From Sphingomonas sp. Leaf20 (GTDB lineage: Bacteria; Pseudomonadota; Alphaproteobacteria; Sphingomonadales; Sphingomonadaceae): DNA of 64,000 nucleotides. Position 1 is the first letter of the stretch. The number at the start of each line of letters is the position of its first letter. Below are positions 31,486-41,800 of the stretch, piece after piece. The notes under the pieces are model-generated. The model had not been told where the DNA came from. It saw only the letters and a list, made by a program, of their open reading frames with translations, and ran no database searches. Made by a program: the position numbers and the translations under genes. Where the stretch lies: assembly GCF_001421535.1 (NCBI RefSeq), contig NZ_LMKN01000008.1, positions 1-64,000 of the forward strand, in the 5' to 3' direction.

Positions 31486-32321
31486 GCCGCCTGCTCGTCT
31501 TCGGGCTGGGGTATACCGCATCGCTGGTCGCGGAGCGTCTGACCGCCGATGGCTGGCATGTCGTCGGCACGACGCGGGACGGGCGCGACGGCACGATCCG
31601 CTTCGACGATAGCGACGCGGTCGCGGCCGAGATTGCCGCGGCGACGCATATCCTCTCGTCGGTCCCGCCCGAGCACGAAGCCGACCCGGTGCTCGTGCGG
31701 TACGGCCCGTTGCTGCTGCGGTCCCGGGCGTGGCTCGGTTATCTGTCGTCGACCGGCGTGTACGGCGATGCCGGCGGCGCGTGGGTGGACGAGACCGCCC
31801 CGATCGGCGGCGGCCGGCGCAGCGCACGCGCGGCGGCGGACGCGGACTGGCTCGCGATCGGCGCGCGGACGTTCCGATTGCCCGGCATCTATGGCCCCGG
31901 ACGATCGCCGCTCGACCGCGTGCGCGAGGGCAAGGCACACCGGATCGACTGTCCGGGCCAGGTGTTCAGCCGCGCGCATGTCGACGACATCGTCTCGGGG
32001 GTGATCGCCGGAATGGATGCGCCGGCGGGGGCGTACAACATCGCCGACGATCTGCCCGCATCGCAGAACGACGTCGCCGCGTTCGCCGCGATGCTGCTCG
32101 GGCTGCCCGCCCCGCCGTTCGTCACGCTCGATGACCTGTCGGCGATGGGACGCGGGTTCTATCGCGAGAACCGCCGTGTCGCGAACGGCAAGGCGAAGCG
32201 CGTGCTCGGCTGGGCGCCGGTCTGGCCCGATTACCGTGCGGGCCTGCGCGCCCTTAACGCGGTCACGAGCCCGATCCCCGCGAGCACGGCGCCGGCAACG
32301 GCGAGCGTCGACCAGCGATAA
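31482..32321 (+). CDS. SDR-family NAD(P)-dependent protein
   Basis: A 279-residue extended-SDR-like protein: LLVFGLGYTASLVAERL (nucleotide-binding), THILSSVPP, LGYLSSTGVYGDAGG, RLPGIYGPGRSPLDRVREG and FSRAHVDDIVSG. Substrate is unknown; the group is annotated as NAD-dependent epimerase/dehydratase. Its ATGA start overlaps the peptidase stop. The last 30 codons run over the antisense end of the EamA gene, a 91-base convergent overlap. The natural end of the fold is near YRAGLRAL, so the tail may be an accidental extension. Confidence 0.8.
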   Translation: MSRLLVFGLGYTASLVAERLTADGWHVVGTTRDGRDGTIRFDDSDAVAAEIAAATHILSSVPPEHEADPVLVRYGPLLLRSRAWLGYLSSTGVYGDAGGAWVDETAPIGGGRRSARAAADADWLAIGARTFRLPGIYGPGRSPLDRVREGKAHRIDCPGQVFSRAHVDDIVSGVIAGMDAPAGAYNIADDLPASQNDVAAFAAMLLGLPAPPFVTLDDLSAMGRGFYRENRRVANGKAKRVLGWAPVWPDYRAGLRALNAVTSPIPASTAPATASVDQR

Positions 32322-33181
32322 TGCTCGAAGATCGTCGATAGCAGCATCGCGATCACCGGCACGATCACGCCCGAATAGGCCGCCTTTGCCGGGCCGATCG
32401 CGCGGATGACGTTGAAATAGAGCGGGAAGGCGAGCGCCGAGGCGAACAGCCCGAGATAGAGGATGCCGGCGATATACCCCGCGCGCATCTCGAATACCGG
32501 CGGCCCGGTCGTCGTCCAGGCAAACGCCGCGTCGAGCGCGGCACCGATCAGCATCGCCACCGCGAGCATCGATCCCATCGGATAGCGCTTCGCCGTCTGC
32601 GTCCCCTGCATCACGTTCGCGGTCGAGGCGGACAGGATGGCGCACAGCGTGAAGCCGATCCCGATGAGTGCGGAGGTCGATCCGTGCGGATCGACGCGTG
32701 CCTCGTTGATGAAGAGCAGCGCAACGCCCGCCATCGCGATCGCCGAACCGGTGACGAGCTGGCGTCCCAGCCGCTGGCCGAGAAAGATACGCCCGAATAT
32801 CGCGTTCGGCACCAGCAACAGCGCGAACACCACCGCGACCAGCCCCGACGTCACATAATGCTCCGCCCGGTAGACGAAGTTGAAGTTGCAGACGAACTGT
32901 GCGGTGCCGAGGATCGCCGCAAAGGCGAAGCCGCGCGCGTCGAGCCGGAGGCTTTCGCGGCGGACGGTGGCGTAGATCGCCATCGCGATCCCCGCGACGA
33001 GAAAGCGGTAGCAGACCGACCAGCTCGGCGGCACCACTGCGAGCTGATCGCGGATCACGAGCCAGGTCGAACCCCAGATCAGCGTGACGATGCCGAACGG
33101 GATCAGGATCGCCGCGCGGGTCGACTGCGGCGGGTCGGACGGTCCGCTGATGCCGGAGCCGGTCATGTCGGAGGCCGTCAT
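32231..33181 (-). CDS. EamA/DMT-family exporter
   Basis: An inner-membrane protein of 316 residues with ten hydrophobic helices in two EamA repeats (about 30-160 and 175-305). WGSTWLVIRDQLAVVPP near the N-terminus and YLGLFASALAFPLYFNVI in the second half are typical of metabolite exporters of the drug/metabolite transporter superfamily. The substrate is not readable. The start overlaps the threonine aldolase stop by four bases, so the two form one transcription unit; an amino acid or amine exporter is possible but only inferred. Confidence 0.87.
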   Translation of the reverse strand: MTASDMTGSGISGPSDPPQSTRAAILIPFGIVTLIWGSTWLVIRDQLAVVPPSWSVCYRFLVAGIAMAIYATVRRESLRLDARGFAFAAILGTAQFVCNFNFVYRAEHYVTSGLVAVVFALLLVPNAIFGRIFLGQRLGRQLVTGSAIAMAGVALLFINEARVDPHGSTSALIGIGFTLCAILSASTANVMQGTQTAKRYPMGSMLAVAMLIGAALDAAFAWTTTGPPVFEMRAGYIAGILYLGLFASALAFPLYFNVIRAIGPAKAAYSGVIVPVIAMLLSTIFEHYRWSTLAVAGAVLAGIGLVTALRARRPAR

Positions 33182-34179
33182 AACGCCCGGATCGCGTCGG
33201 CGAGCAGCCCCACGGCATCCGGCGGGCTGTCCCAGGCGGTGACGAGACGGATCTCGCCCGCCGCCCAGTCGTAGAAGTCGAAGCCTTTCGCGCGCAGGGC
33301 GGCGGCCTTGTCCGGGGTCACGCGCAGGAATACCTCGTTCGCCTCGACCGGGTGGACCAGCCGGTCACCCGCGGCCGTCGCGAGGCGTGCAGCGGCGTCG
33401 TTGGCGGCCTTGCCATTGGCGAGCCACAGATCGTCGTCGAGCATCGCCAGGATCTGCGCGGCAAGGTAGCGCCCCTTCGACAGCAGCAGCCCTGCGCGCT
33501 TGCGGCGGTAGTGCGTGACGGCCGCGAGCTCGGGATTGAAGAAGACCAGCGCCTCCGCACTCATCGCGCCGTTCTTGACGAAGCCGAAGCTCAGCGCGTC
33601 GACACCCGCGCGCCACGTCATGTCGGCGGGCGAGCACCCGGCATGGACCATCGCGTTGGCAAAGCGCGCGCCGTCCATGTGGAAGCCGAGCCCACGCTCC
33701 TTTGCCAGCGCGCCGATCGCGGCGACTTCGTGCGGCTGGTAGACGCGGCCATATTCGGTCGCGTTGGTGAGCGAGATCGCGTGCGGCTGGACGCGGTGGA
33801 CGTCGTCGGGGATCGCATCGAGGACGATGCGGATCGTCTCGGGCGTCAGCTTCGCACCGATGCCGTCGGCGAGGAACAGCTTGGCGCCATGCGTGTAGAA
33901 TTCGGGCGCGCCGCCCTCATCGTTCTGGATGTGCGCGTCGCGGTGGCAGACGATCCCGCCATGCGGCGGGCAGAGTGCGGCCAGCGCGAGGCAGTTGGCC
34001 GCGGTGCCGGTGGGGACCCAGAGGACCGCGACCTCGGTTTCGAACAGCGCAGACAGGCGCCCGTCGAGCTGCTGGCTCCACGCGTCACCCGCATAGGCGG
34101 TGTCGAGCGTGTCGGCAGCGCCGATCGCGGCCATGACGAGTGGATGAACCTGGGCGGCATTGTCGGAGAAAAATCGCAT
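33178..34179 (-). CDS. Low-specificity L-threonine aldolase family
   Basis: A PLP-dependent enzyme of 333 residues of the beta-eliminating lyase fold, which cleaves threonine or other beta-hydroxy amino acids to glycine and an aldehyde. Visible landmarks are FFSDNAAQVHPLVMAAI, VPTGTAANCLALAAL, CHRDAHIQNDEGGAPEF, HMDGARFANAMV (PLP-binding Asp) and SFGFVKNGAMSAEAL with the Schiff-base lysine. Related aromatic-amino-acid lyases cannot be excluded. It is followed by the EamA exporter with an ATGA overlap. Confidence 0.86.
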   Translation of the reverse strand: MRFFSDNAAQVHPLVMAAIGAADTLDTAYAGDAWSQQLDGRLSALFETEVAVLWVPTGTAANCLALAALCPPHGGIVCHRDAHIQNDEGGAPEFYTHGAKLFLADGIGAKLTPETIRIVLDAIPDDVHRVQPHAISLTNATEYGRVYQPHEVAAIGALAKERGLGFHMDGARFANAMVHAGCSPADMTWRAGVDALSFGFVKNGAMSAEALVFFNPELAAVTHYRRKRAGLLLSKGRYLAAQILAMLDDDLWLANGKAANDAAARLATAAGDRLVHPVEANEVFLRVTPDKAAALRAKGFDFYDWAAGEIRLVTAWDSPPDAVGLLADAIRAL

Positions 34180-34240
34180 GGCGAGGACATGCTGCGATGC
34201 GGTGATGGCGTCAACGGCGGCGGCGTCCCCTTCTACTTCG

Positions 34241-34320
34241 TCATCCTGGGCTCGACCCAGGATCCAGAGCCGCGGGCGGGGTCATTCGGGGCACTGGATC
34301 CTGACTTTCGTCAGGATGAC
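34241..34320. repeat. Inverted repeat, TCATCCTGA...TCAGGATGA family (copy 1)
   Basis: The left arm TCATCCTGGGCTCGACCCAGGATCCAG and the right arm CTGGATCCTGACTTTCGTCAGGATGA are each hairpins and pair with each other. It lies between the aldolase and the penicillin-binding protein. Other copies are at 50038-50117, 58306-58386 and 58421-58500. Confidence 0.75.
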
Positions 34321-34338
34321 GGCGGCGGGGGGAGAGGA

Positions 34339-36525
34339 TCACTGCCCCCCGTCATACCCCGGCTCGTCCTCGGGCGGGCGGCGATCGTCGCGTGGCGGCG
34401 GCGGTCCCTCGTCCCGGTCGCGGCGCGACGGGCCGACCGAGATCGTCCCGTCCTCGCCCATCTTGAGGTTGAAGCCGAGCCCCTCGATCTCGCCGCCGAG
34501 CGGGAGCACCGCATTGTCGGGGTCGTCCGCCGGCAACGCATCGGGATCGACCTCCTCGACCGGTGGCAGCGGGGCGGCGACGGGCGCGATCCCCAGCGCC
34601 GACTGCATGAAATCGCGCCAGATCCGTGCCGGGATCCCGCCGCCCGACAGGCCGGGGTTCGAGCTGTTGTCGTCATTGCCGACCCAGACTCCGACGACGA
34701 GGTCACGCGCAAAGCCGACGAACAGCGCGTCCTTGTTATCCGATGTCGTGCCCGTCTTGCCAAACGCATCGACCGTCAGGTTCGCACTGCGCCCCGTTCC
34801 TTCGCGGATCGAGGCGGCAAGGAGATCGAGCATCTCGTCATGGATCGTCGCCGGAATCGCGGTCGAGCCACCGGTAAGCGACTGATACCATCCCTTTTCG
34901 CGGACATCCGCCAGACCACGCGGCTGCACCGGATAGGTCTCGCGCGCGATCGCGGCGTAAGCGGCCGTCAGCTCGAGCAGCGACACCGCCGACGTGCCGA
35001 GGCCGATCGTCGCCTCGTTCGGGATCGGCGTCGAGATGCCGAGGTCGCGCGCGGCCTTGATCACGGCCTTCACGCCGACCTGCTGCGTCAGTCGTGCGGC
35101 GGCGACGTTCGACGACCGCGCGAACGCCTGGCGCAACGTGATCGTCCCCTGATAGCGGCCATCGCTGTTCTTGGGCGTCCAGTCGCCGATCGTCACCGGG
35201 AGGTCCTCGATCGTCGAATCGGGGGTCAGGCCCGACCGCATCGCGGCGAGATAGACGAACAGCTTGAACGTCGACCCGGGCTGCCGCCGTGCCTGCGTCG
35301 CGCGATTGAACGGGCTCTTGCGATAGTTCTTGCCGCCGACCATCGCGACGACGCGGCCGTCGGGGCGCATCGCCACGAGCGCAACCTGCGCTTGCCGGAG
35401 GCCGGCGCGTGCGACGCTTCGCTCGGCGGCGCGCTGCAACCGGGGATCGAGCGTCGTCTTGACGGTCGTCTCGGTCTTGACCTCGCCAGCCTGGTCGCGC
35501 GCCTCGGGCAGGATCCAGTCGGCGAAATAGGTGCCGCTGGGGAGCTGCGCCGGCGGACTCGACAGAACGCGCTGCGGCCTGACGGCGTCGCCTTCGGATT
35601 TGGTCAGAAACCCCGCGGCGACCATGGCGCCGACCACGACCGCCTCACGCTTGCGTGCGCCTTCGAGATTGGACGTGGGAGCAAGCCGCGACGGCGCCTT
35701 GACGAGCCCGGCGAGCATCGCGGCCTGCCCGATATTGAGCGTGTCGGGCGTGCGACCAAAATAATGCTTCGACGCCGCGGCGATCCCGTAGGTGTTGTCG
35801 CCGAAATAGACGTTGGACAGATAGCGCGACAGGATTTCATCCTTCGACAGCCACGCCTCCAGCCAGACGGCGATCATCGCCTCGCGAATCTTGCGCGTCG
35901 CGGTCCGATCCGAATCGAGGAACGCATTCTTCGCAAGCTGTTGCGTGATCGTGCTGCCGCCCTGGCGGACACCGCCCGATCCCATGTTCGCCCAGGCCGC
36001 CCGCGCGATGCCGCGGGGATCGATGCCCCAGTGCGAATAGAATCGCCGGTCCTCGATCGCGAGGAATGCCTGGATGACGTGCGGGGGGAGCGTCGCGGCG
36101 TCGACCGGCTTGCCGATGATCGCGCCGCGCCGCGCGATCGGCGTGCCGTCGCTCGCCGTCAGCGTGATCGAGGGCGGCGTCGGGGGCTGGAGCGACTTTG
36201 ACAGCGGCGCGGTGAAGGCGAGCCAGATGATCGCGATCACCATCAGGATGATGCCGATCCCCGTCCCGCGGATGATCCAGCGGCCAATGCCGCCCCGCCG
36301 CCGTGGTCGCGCGACGGTGTAGCCCGTGTCGGGATCGGTTTCGCCAAATGCTGCGGGCTCTTCGCCGGCGCGTTCACGCTCGTAGCGCTCGCGCAGGCGT
36401 TCGCGCTCGGTGATCAGGCGTTCGCGTTCATAGGCATAGGGTTCGCGCTCGCCGCCTCCGCCGTGGCCGGAACGGTCTGTATCGAAGGGATCGGGGCGCA
36501 TCGGGTCGTTCCAGCGGTCGGGCAT
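34339..36525 (-). CDS. Class A penicillin-binding protein (PBP1A type)
   Basis: A bifunctional peptidoglycan synthase of 728 residues. A charged cytoplasmic tail (residues 28-55, rich in RER and ERE) precedes one membrane helix (about 85-105). The GT51 glycosyltransferase domain has E158 in AIEDRRFYSHWGIDP and GGSTITQQLAKN. The transpeptidase domain has the active serine in PGSTFKL (about 418), SSN and KTGTT (about 590). A Pro/Arg/Asp-rich tail ends the protein. It lacks the OB-like domain length of E. coli PBP1a (850 residues). The start ATG at 36525 is within a highly charged reading frame; later starts would lose the tail but keep the enzyme. Confidence 0.93.
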   Translation of the reverse strand: MPDRWNDPMRPDPFDTDRSGHGGGGEREPYAYERERLITERERLRERYERERAGEEPAAFGETDPDTGYTVARPRRRGGIGRWIIRGTGIGIILMVIAIIWLAFTAPLSKSLQPPTPPSITLTASDGTPIARRGAIIGKPVDAATLPPHVIQAFLAIEDRRFYSHWGIDPRGIARAAWANMGSGGVRQGGSTITQQLAKNAFLDSDRTATRKIREAMIAVWLEAWLSKDEILSRYLSNVYFGDNTYGIAAASKHYFGRTPDTLNIGQAAMLAGLVKAPSRLAPTSNLEGARKREAVVVGAMVAAGFLTKSEGDAVRPQRVLSSPPAQLPSGTYFADWILPEARDQAGEVKTETTVKTTLDPRLQRAAERSVARAGLRQAQVALVAMRPDGRVVAMVGGKNYRKSPFNRATQARRQPGSTFKLFVYLAAMRSGLTPDSTIEDLPVTIGDWTPKNSDGRYQGTITLRQAFARSSNVAAARLTQQVGVKAVIKAARDLGISTPIPNEATIGLGTSAVSLLELTAAYAAIARETYPVQPRGLADVREKGWYQSLTGGSTAIPATIHDEMLDLLAASIREGTGRSANLTVDAFGKTGTTSDNKDALFVGFARDLVVGVWVGNDDNSSNPGLSGGGIPARIWRDFMQSALGIAPVAAPLPPVEEVDPDALPADDPDNAVLPLGGEIEGLGFNLKMGEDGTISVGPSRRDRDEGPPPPRDDRRPPEDEPGYDGGQ

Positions 36526-36698
36526 CTGGTGTGTTATCGTTCTATTACAGTTCGGACAAGCCTGTGCGCATGCCTATCGTGTATGCAGGCTGAGCGACAG
36601 CGTCGCGGTATCGCCACGCGGGCACCGCGTCGATGGGCTGTTGTCATCGTGCCGCGAAACGGGGAAGAGCAGGCGAAACGATCGAACCGGGTGATAAC

Positions 36699-37286
36699 GT
36701 GACCTCTTCCGAATCTCTCCCTCTCGTCGTCGGCATCGGCGGCACGATCGGCGGCGTGTCGTCGACCGAGCGCGCGTTGCGCATCGCGCTCGATGCGGTC
36801 GAGAAACAGGGCTATCGTACGCAGATGTTCGGCGGCGCGGACATGGCGCGGCTGCCGCTGTACGATCCAAAGGCAACGACGCGCACCGCCGACGAGCAGG
36901 CGTTCGTCGCCGCAGTCCGAGCCGCGTCGGCGGTGATCATCGCAAGCCCCGGCTATCATGGCAGCATTTCCGGCGTCGTGAAGAACGCGCTCGACCTGCT
37001 CGAGGAGACCGCGCGTGACCCGGAGCGGTCCTATCTGGCCGACATGCCCGTCGGGCTGATCGCGACCGCCTATGGCTGGCAGGCGACCGGGAGCACGATC
37101 GCGGCGCTGCGCTCGATCGTCCATGCACTGCGCGGCTGGCCGACGCCGTTCGCGGCCGCGATCAATACACAGGTCACCAAGTTCGACGACGAGGGCGGCG
37201 CCAGCGATCCCGCGGTCATCGAGCAGCTTCGTCTGGTCGGCCGTCAGGTCGCACGGTTCGCGCCGCTGTCCGAACCGGCCAACTGA
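36699..37286 (+). CDS. NADPH-dependent FMN reductase family
   Basis: A 195-residue flavodoxin-like protein: LPLVVGIGGTIGGVSSTERAL, the central ASAVIIASPGYHGSISGVVKNALD, and IATAYGWQATGSTI. These match FMN reductases of the SsuE/MsuE type, which supply reduced flavin to monooxygenases, but no partner oxygenase is nearby. The GTG at 36699 is preferred because GGGTGA precedes it and the fold begins at once. It diverges from the penicillin-binding protein; the 170-base gap between them holds no further gene. Confidence 0.83.
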   Translation: MTSSESLPLVVGIGGTIGGVSSTERALRIALDAVEKQGYRTQMFGGADMARLPLYDPKATTRTADEQAFVAAVRAASAVIIASPGYHGSISGVVKNALDLLEETARDPERSYLADMPVGLIATAYGWQATGSTIAALRSIVHALRGWPTPFAAAINTQVTKFDDEGGASDPAVIEQLRLVGRQVARFAPLSEPAN

Positions 37287-37301
37287 CCACGCGCCCGCCA
37301 G

Positions 37302-37335
37302 GACCGTCATCCCGGCGCTCGGGGGGATGACGGTC
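37302..37335. terminator. Bidirectional terminator-like hairpin
   Basis: GACCGTCATCCC and GGGATGACGGTC form a perfect 12-bp stem between the convergent FMN reductase and outer-membrane channel genes. No clear T-run. Confidence 0.55.
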
Positions 37336-37353
37336 TCGGCGGCGGTCTCGCTG

Positions 37354-38865
37354 CTATTTCAGCCCGCCACCCAGCGCGCGGTACAGTTCCACCGCGTTGG
37401 TATCGCGCACGAGCCGGGTCGCGAGAAGGCTCTGCTGCGCGGTGTACAGCGATCGCTGCGAATCGAGCGTGTTGAGGAACGGATCGATCCCGGCCCGGAA
37501 GCGCAGTTGCGACAGGTTGAACGCACCCGCGGCATTGTCGCGCAACGACGTCTGTGCAGACAGCTGCGCGTTGATCGTACCGCGCCGCGCGAGCGCGTCG
37601 GCGACTTCGCGGAAGCTGGTCTGGACTGTCCGCTCATAGGTTGCGAGCATCGCGTCACGCGACGCCTTGGCATATTGCAGGTTGCCCTTGTTGCGCCCGA
37701 AATCGAAGATCGGCTGCGTGATCGTCGGTGCGACCGACCAGCTTTCGCTGCCGTTGCCGAACAGGTTCGACAGGCCGAGGCTGAGCGTCCCAAGGCTCGC
37801 GGTCAGCGAGATGTTCGGGAAGAATGCCGCACGCGCGGCACCGATATTGGCGTTGGCCGCGACCAGCTGATGCTCCGCCGCAGCGACGTCGGGACGACGC
37901 AGCAACACCTGGGATGACAGGTTCGCGGGCAACGTCTCGAGCGTTGGGCTCGTCTCCGGCATCCGGGCGGGCAGCAGCTCCTGGGTCACGGTGGTACCTG
38001 CGAGCAGGTTCAGCGCGTTCTGGTCCTGCGCGATCAGCGTCGTCGCTTCGGCGATGTCCGAGCGAGCCTGATCATAGGTCGTCCGCGCCTGGCGCACCTC
38101 GAGTTCGGACGCGATGCCGACGCGGAACCGATCCTGGGTCAACTTGAGCGTCTGGCCGAATGCCCGCTCGGTATCCTGCGCGATCCTCAGACGGTCCTGG
38201 TCGGCGGCCATCGTCAGCCACGCGGTCGCGGTCTCGGCGACCAGCGTGACCTGTGCGGCGTTGCGGTTTTCCTCCGCCGCGAAATAGGCCTGTTGCTGGG
38301 CTTCGGTCAGGTTGCGGATGCGCCCGAACAGGTCGGCTTCCCAGGCAGAGATGCCGAGATTGGCGGAATAGATGTCGAAGCGGCCACCGCCGGCAACTGC
38401 GCCCGCGCCACCGCCTGCACCGCCGCCTGCACCGCCACCCGCGCCACCGCCGGCACCGCCGCCGACCCCACCGCCGACTCCGCCGCCGACCGCGCCGAAC
38501 GGCGACTTCTGGTACGTCGCGCTCCCCGTTGCGCCAAGCGTCGGGAAGAGATCGGCACGCTGGACGCGGTATTGCGCGCGGGCCTGCGCGACGTTGGCGA
38601 CCGCGATACGCACGTCGCGGTTGTTGTCGAGCGCGAGCTGGATCACGCGACGCAGCCGGTCGTCGGTGAAGAATGCCGACCAGGCGGTGTCGGCCGGAAC
38701 GATCGCGCCGACGGGATCGCTCGTCGCGTAGGCGGGGCCGACCGGACCGGTCGGTGCGACCGGCAGGTCCGGGCGGACGTATTTCGGCGCGAGGTTGCAC
38801 CCCGCCAGCGTGAGGCCGGCGGCAAAGGTCAGCGCGAGGCGCCGGGACATGAAGGACGATGGCAT
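37354..38865 (-). CDS. RND efflux outer-membrane channel lipoprotein
   Basis: A 503-residue TolC/OprM-type channel (NodT family). The lipobox LTLAGC gives an acylated C23, followed by NLAPKYVRPDLP. The two repeats of the outer-membrane-factor fold are seen around IQLALDNNRDVRIA, ISAWEADLFGRI, LLRRPDVAAAEHQL and FFPNISLTASLG. A Gly/Ala/Val stretch of 35 residues (127-161) is inserted before the first barrel strand. GGAGG lies 10 bases before the ATG, inside the end of the permease gene. Third gene of the adaptor-permease-channel operon. Confidence 0.93.
   Translation of the reverse strand: MPSSFMSRRLALTFAAGLTLAGCNLAPKYVRPDLPVAPTGPVGPAYATSDPVGAIVPADTAWSAFFTDDRLRRVIQLALDNNRDVRIAVANVAQARAQYRVQRADLFPTLGATGSATYQKSPFGAVGGGVGGGVGGGAGGGAGGGAGGGAGGGAGAVAGGGRFDIYSANLGISAWEADLFGRIRNLTEAQQQAYFAAEENRNAAQVTLVAETATAWLTMAADQDRLRIAQDTERAFGQTLKLTQDRFRVGIASELEVRQARTTYDQARSDIAEATTLIAQDQNALNLLAGTTVTQELLPARMPETSPTLETLPANLSSQVLLRRPDVAAAEHQLVAANANIGAARAAFFPNISLTASLGTLSLGLSNLFGNGSESWSVAPTITQPIFDFGRNKGNLQYAKASRDAMLATYERTVQTSFREVADALARRGTINAQLSAQTSLRDNAAGAFNLSQLRFRAGIDPFLNTLDSQRSLYTAQQSLLATRLVRDTNAVELYRALGGGLK
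38383..38487 (-). repeat. Tandem GGGA/GGGV codon repeat
   Basis: About eight 12-base units (GGC-GGT-GGC-GCN type) encode residues 127-161 of the outer-membrane channel. Units differ in the fourth codon (Val then Ala), and the tract is the type that expands or contracts by slippage. Confidence 0.8.
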
Positions 38866-38870
38866 GGCGG

Positions 38871-41800
38871 TCAGGCCTCCTGCGGCCGCTGATCGTGCGG
38901 CGTGTCGCCGTCACGATGGTCGTTGGTAGCGTTCTTTGCCGGCTTGTCCTGCTTGAACAGGCGCTTCACCAGCAGGAAGAACAACGGCACGAAGAAGATG
39001 GCGAGGACGGTCGCGGACAGCATGCCGCCGACCACCGCCCAGCCGATCGCGTTCTGACCGCCGGCACCGGCACCGCTCGACAGCGCGAGCGGCAGCACGC
39101 CGAAGATGAACGCGAACGACGTCATGAGGATCGGGCGCAGACGCAGCTTGGCCGCCTCGACCGCGGCATCGGCCGCGTTCATCCCGTCCGCCATCTTCTC
39201 TTCGGCGAATTCGACGATCAGGATCGCGTTCTTCGCCGCCACGCCGATCGTCGTGATCAGACCGACCTGGAGATAGATGTCGTTGTTCAGCCCTGCGATC
39301 ATCGCTGCGAGCACCGCACCGAGGACGCCGAGCGGGACGACGAGAAGCACGGCGATCGGGATCGACCAGCTCTCGTAGAGCGCCGCGAGGCACAGGAACA
39401 CGATCAGCAGCGACAGCGCATAGACATAGCCGGCCTGGCCACCCGACAATTGCTCCTCATAGCTGAGCCCGGTCCATTCATAGCCGATGCCGGGCGGCAG
39501 TTTGGCGGCCATCTCCTCCATCGCCTTGATCGCGGTGCCGCTGCTGACGCCGGGTGCGGGCGACCCCATGATCTCGAACGAGGCGACGCCGTTATAGCGT
39601 TCGAGACGCGCCGGGCCGTAGGTCCAGTTGGTCGTCGCGAACGACGACAGCGGGGTCATCGCGTTGCTGGCGCCACGCACATAGAAGTTGCCGAGGTCCG
39701 CGGGCGACGTGCGGAACGGCGCGTCGGCCTGGACGAACACCTTCTTCACGCGGCCACGGTCGATGAAGTCGTTGATGTACGACCCGCCGAACGCGGTGCT
39801 GACGGTGGTGTTGATGTCCGCCTGGCTGAGGCCGAGCGCGCCTGCCTGAGCCTGGTCGACGTTCAGCTTGAGCTGCGGTGCGTCTTCCAGCCCGTTCGGG
39901 CGAACCTGCATCAGCCGCTTGTCCTGGCTCGCCATGCCGAGCAGCATGTTGCGGGCCTCGAGCAGCTTGTCGTGACCGACGCCGGCATTGTCCTTCAGCA
40001 TGAAGTCGAAGCCGTTGGCGTTGCCCAGTTCCTGCACGGCGGGCGGCACGAAGCCGATCACCATGCCCGCACGGATCCCGGCGAGCGCCTGGTTGGCGCG
40101 CTGCGCGACGGCGGCGACGGTATTCGCGTCGCCTTCGCGATCCTCCCATGGCTTCAGCTGGATGAAGGCGAGACCGACATTCTGGCCCTGGCCGACAAAG
40201 CCGAAGCCGCTGATCGTGAAGATGCCCGCGATATTGGCCTTCTCATCGACCAGGAAGTGATCGCGCAGCTTGTCCATCGTCCGCGCGGTCTCTTCCATCG
40301 TCGTGCCCGTGGGCATCGACACCTGCGCGAACATCAGCCCCTGATCCTCCTCGGGAAGGAAGCCCGAGGGCAGCCGCAAGAAGACGAACAGCATCCCGGC
40401 GACGATGACCGCATAGATGATCATCGTACGCACCCAGCCCTTTTCGACGCGACGCAGGCCGTTGCCATATTTGGCGACGCCGGTGTCGAAGGTCCGGTTG
40501 AACCAGCCGAAAAAGCCCTTCTTGTCGCCGTGATCATGCTTGGTCGGCTTGAGGATGGTGGCGCAGAGTGCGGGCGTCAGGATCAGCGCGACCAGCACCG
40601 AGAGCACCATCGACGAGACGATGGTGATCGAGAACTGGCGGAAGATCACGCCGGTCGAGCCGCTGAAGAACGCCATCGGCAGGAACACCGCGGACAGCAC
40701 GAGGCCGATGCCGATCAGCGCGCCGCTGATCTCGTCCATCGACTTCTTCGCGGCTTCCTTGGGGGAGAGCCCCTCTTCCTGGATCAGGCGTTCGACATTC
40801 TCGACGACGACGATCGCGTCATCGACGAGCAGGCCGATCGCCAGCACCATGCCGAACAACGTCAGCGTGTTGATCGTGAAGCCTGCGACCTGAAGCACGG
40901 CGAGCGAGCCGAGCAGCACGACCGGCACCGCGATCGTCGGGATCAGGGTGGCGCGGAAGTTCTGGAGGAAGAGGAACATCACGAGGAAGACGAGGACGAT
41001 CGCCTCGATCAGCGTGTGGACCACCTGTTCGACCGACAGCCGGACGAACGTCGAATTGTCGACCGGATAGGCGATCTTGACGTCGGCCGGGAACTGCTTG
41101 GCGATCTTCTCGACCTCGGCCTTCACCAGCGTGACGGTGTCGAGCGCGTTGGCACCCGGCGCCAGCTTCACGCCGAAGCCTGCCGCCTGCTTGCCGTTGT
41201 AGCGTGCCTGGAAGCTGTAGTTTTCCGAGCCCATTTCGACCCGCGCGACGTCGGCGAGGCGCACGGTGGCGCCGCCGGTGGCCGAGCGGATGATGATCTG
41301 GCGGAACTGGTCCGGGGTCTGCAGCCGCGACTGCGCGGTGACGGTCGCGTTGAGCGCCTGGCCCTTGACCGCGGGAAGGCTGCCGACCTGACCCGCCGAA
41401 ACCTGCGCGTTTTGCGCGGTCAGCGCCGAGGTGATGTCGGTGACGGTGACGCCGAGGTTCGACATCTTGAACGGATCGACCCAGATGCGCATCGAATATT
41501 GCGCGCCGAACACCTGCGTGTCGCCGACGCCCTTGATCCGGCTGAGCGGATCCTGGAGCTTCGAGGCGATCAGATCGCCGAGATCGACCTGGTCATGGCT
41601 GCCGTCCTGCGAATAGGCGGCGATCACGAGCAGGAAGTTGGCGGTCGCCTTGGTCACGCGAAGCCCGGCCTGCTGCACTTCCTGCGGCAGGAGCGGGGTC
41701 GCCTGTTGCAGCTTGTTCTGCACCTGGACCTGCGCGATGTCCGCGTCGGTGCCCTGTTCGAAGGTCAGCGTGATCGCGAGGTTGCCCGCGCCGTCGCTGG

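Noticed and set aside
33352..36201. 949-codon frame antisense to threonine aldolase and penicillin-binding protein
   Set aside because: It crosses two well-supported genes and an intergenic repeat, and its protein is low-complexity Arg/Asp/Gly.
38383..38487. CRISPR-like tandem repeat
   Set aside because: Units are in-frame 12-base codon repeats within a coding region, with no spacers.
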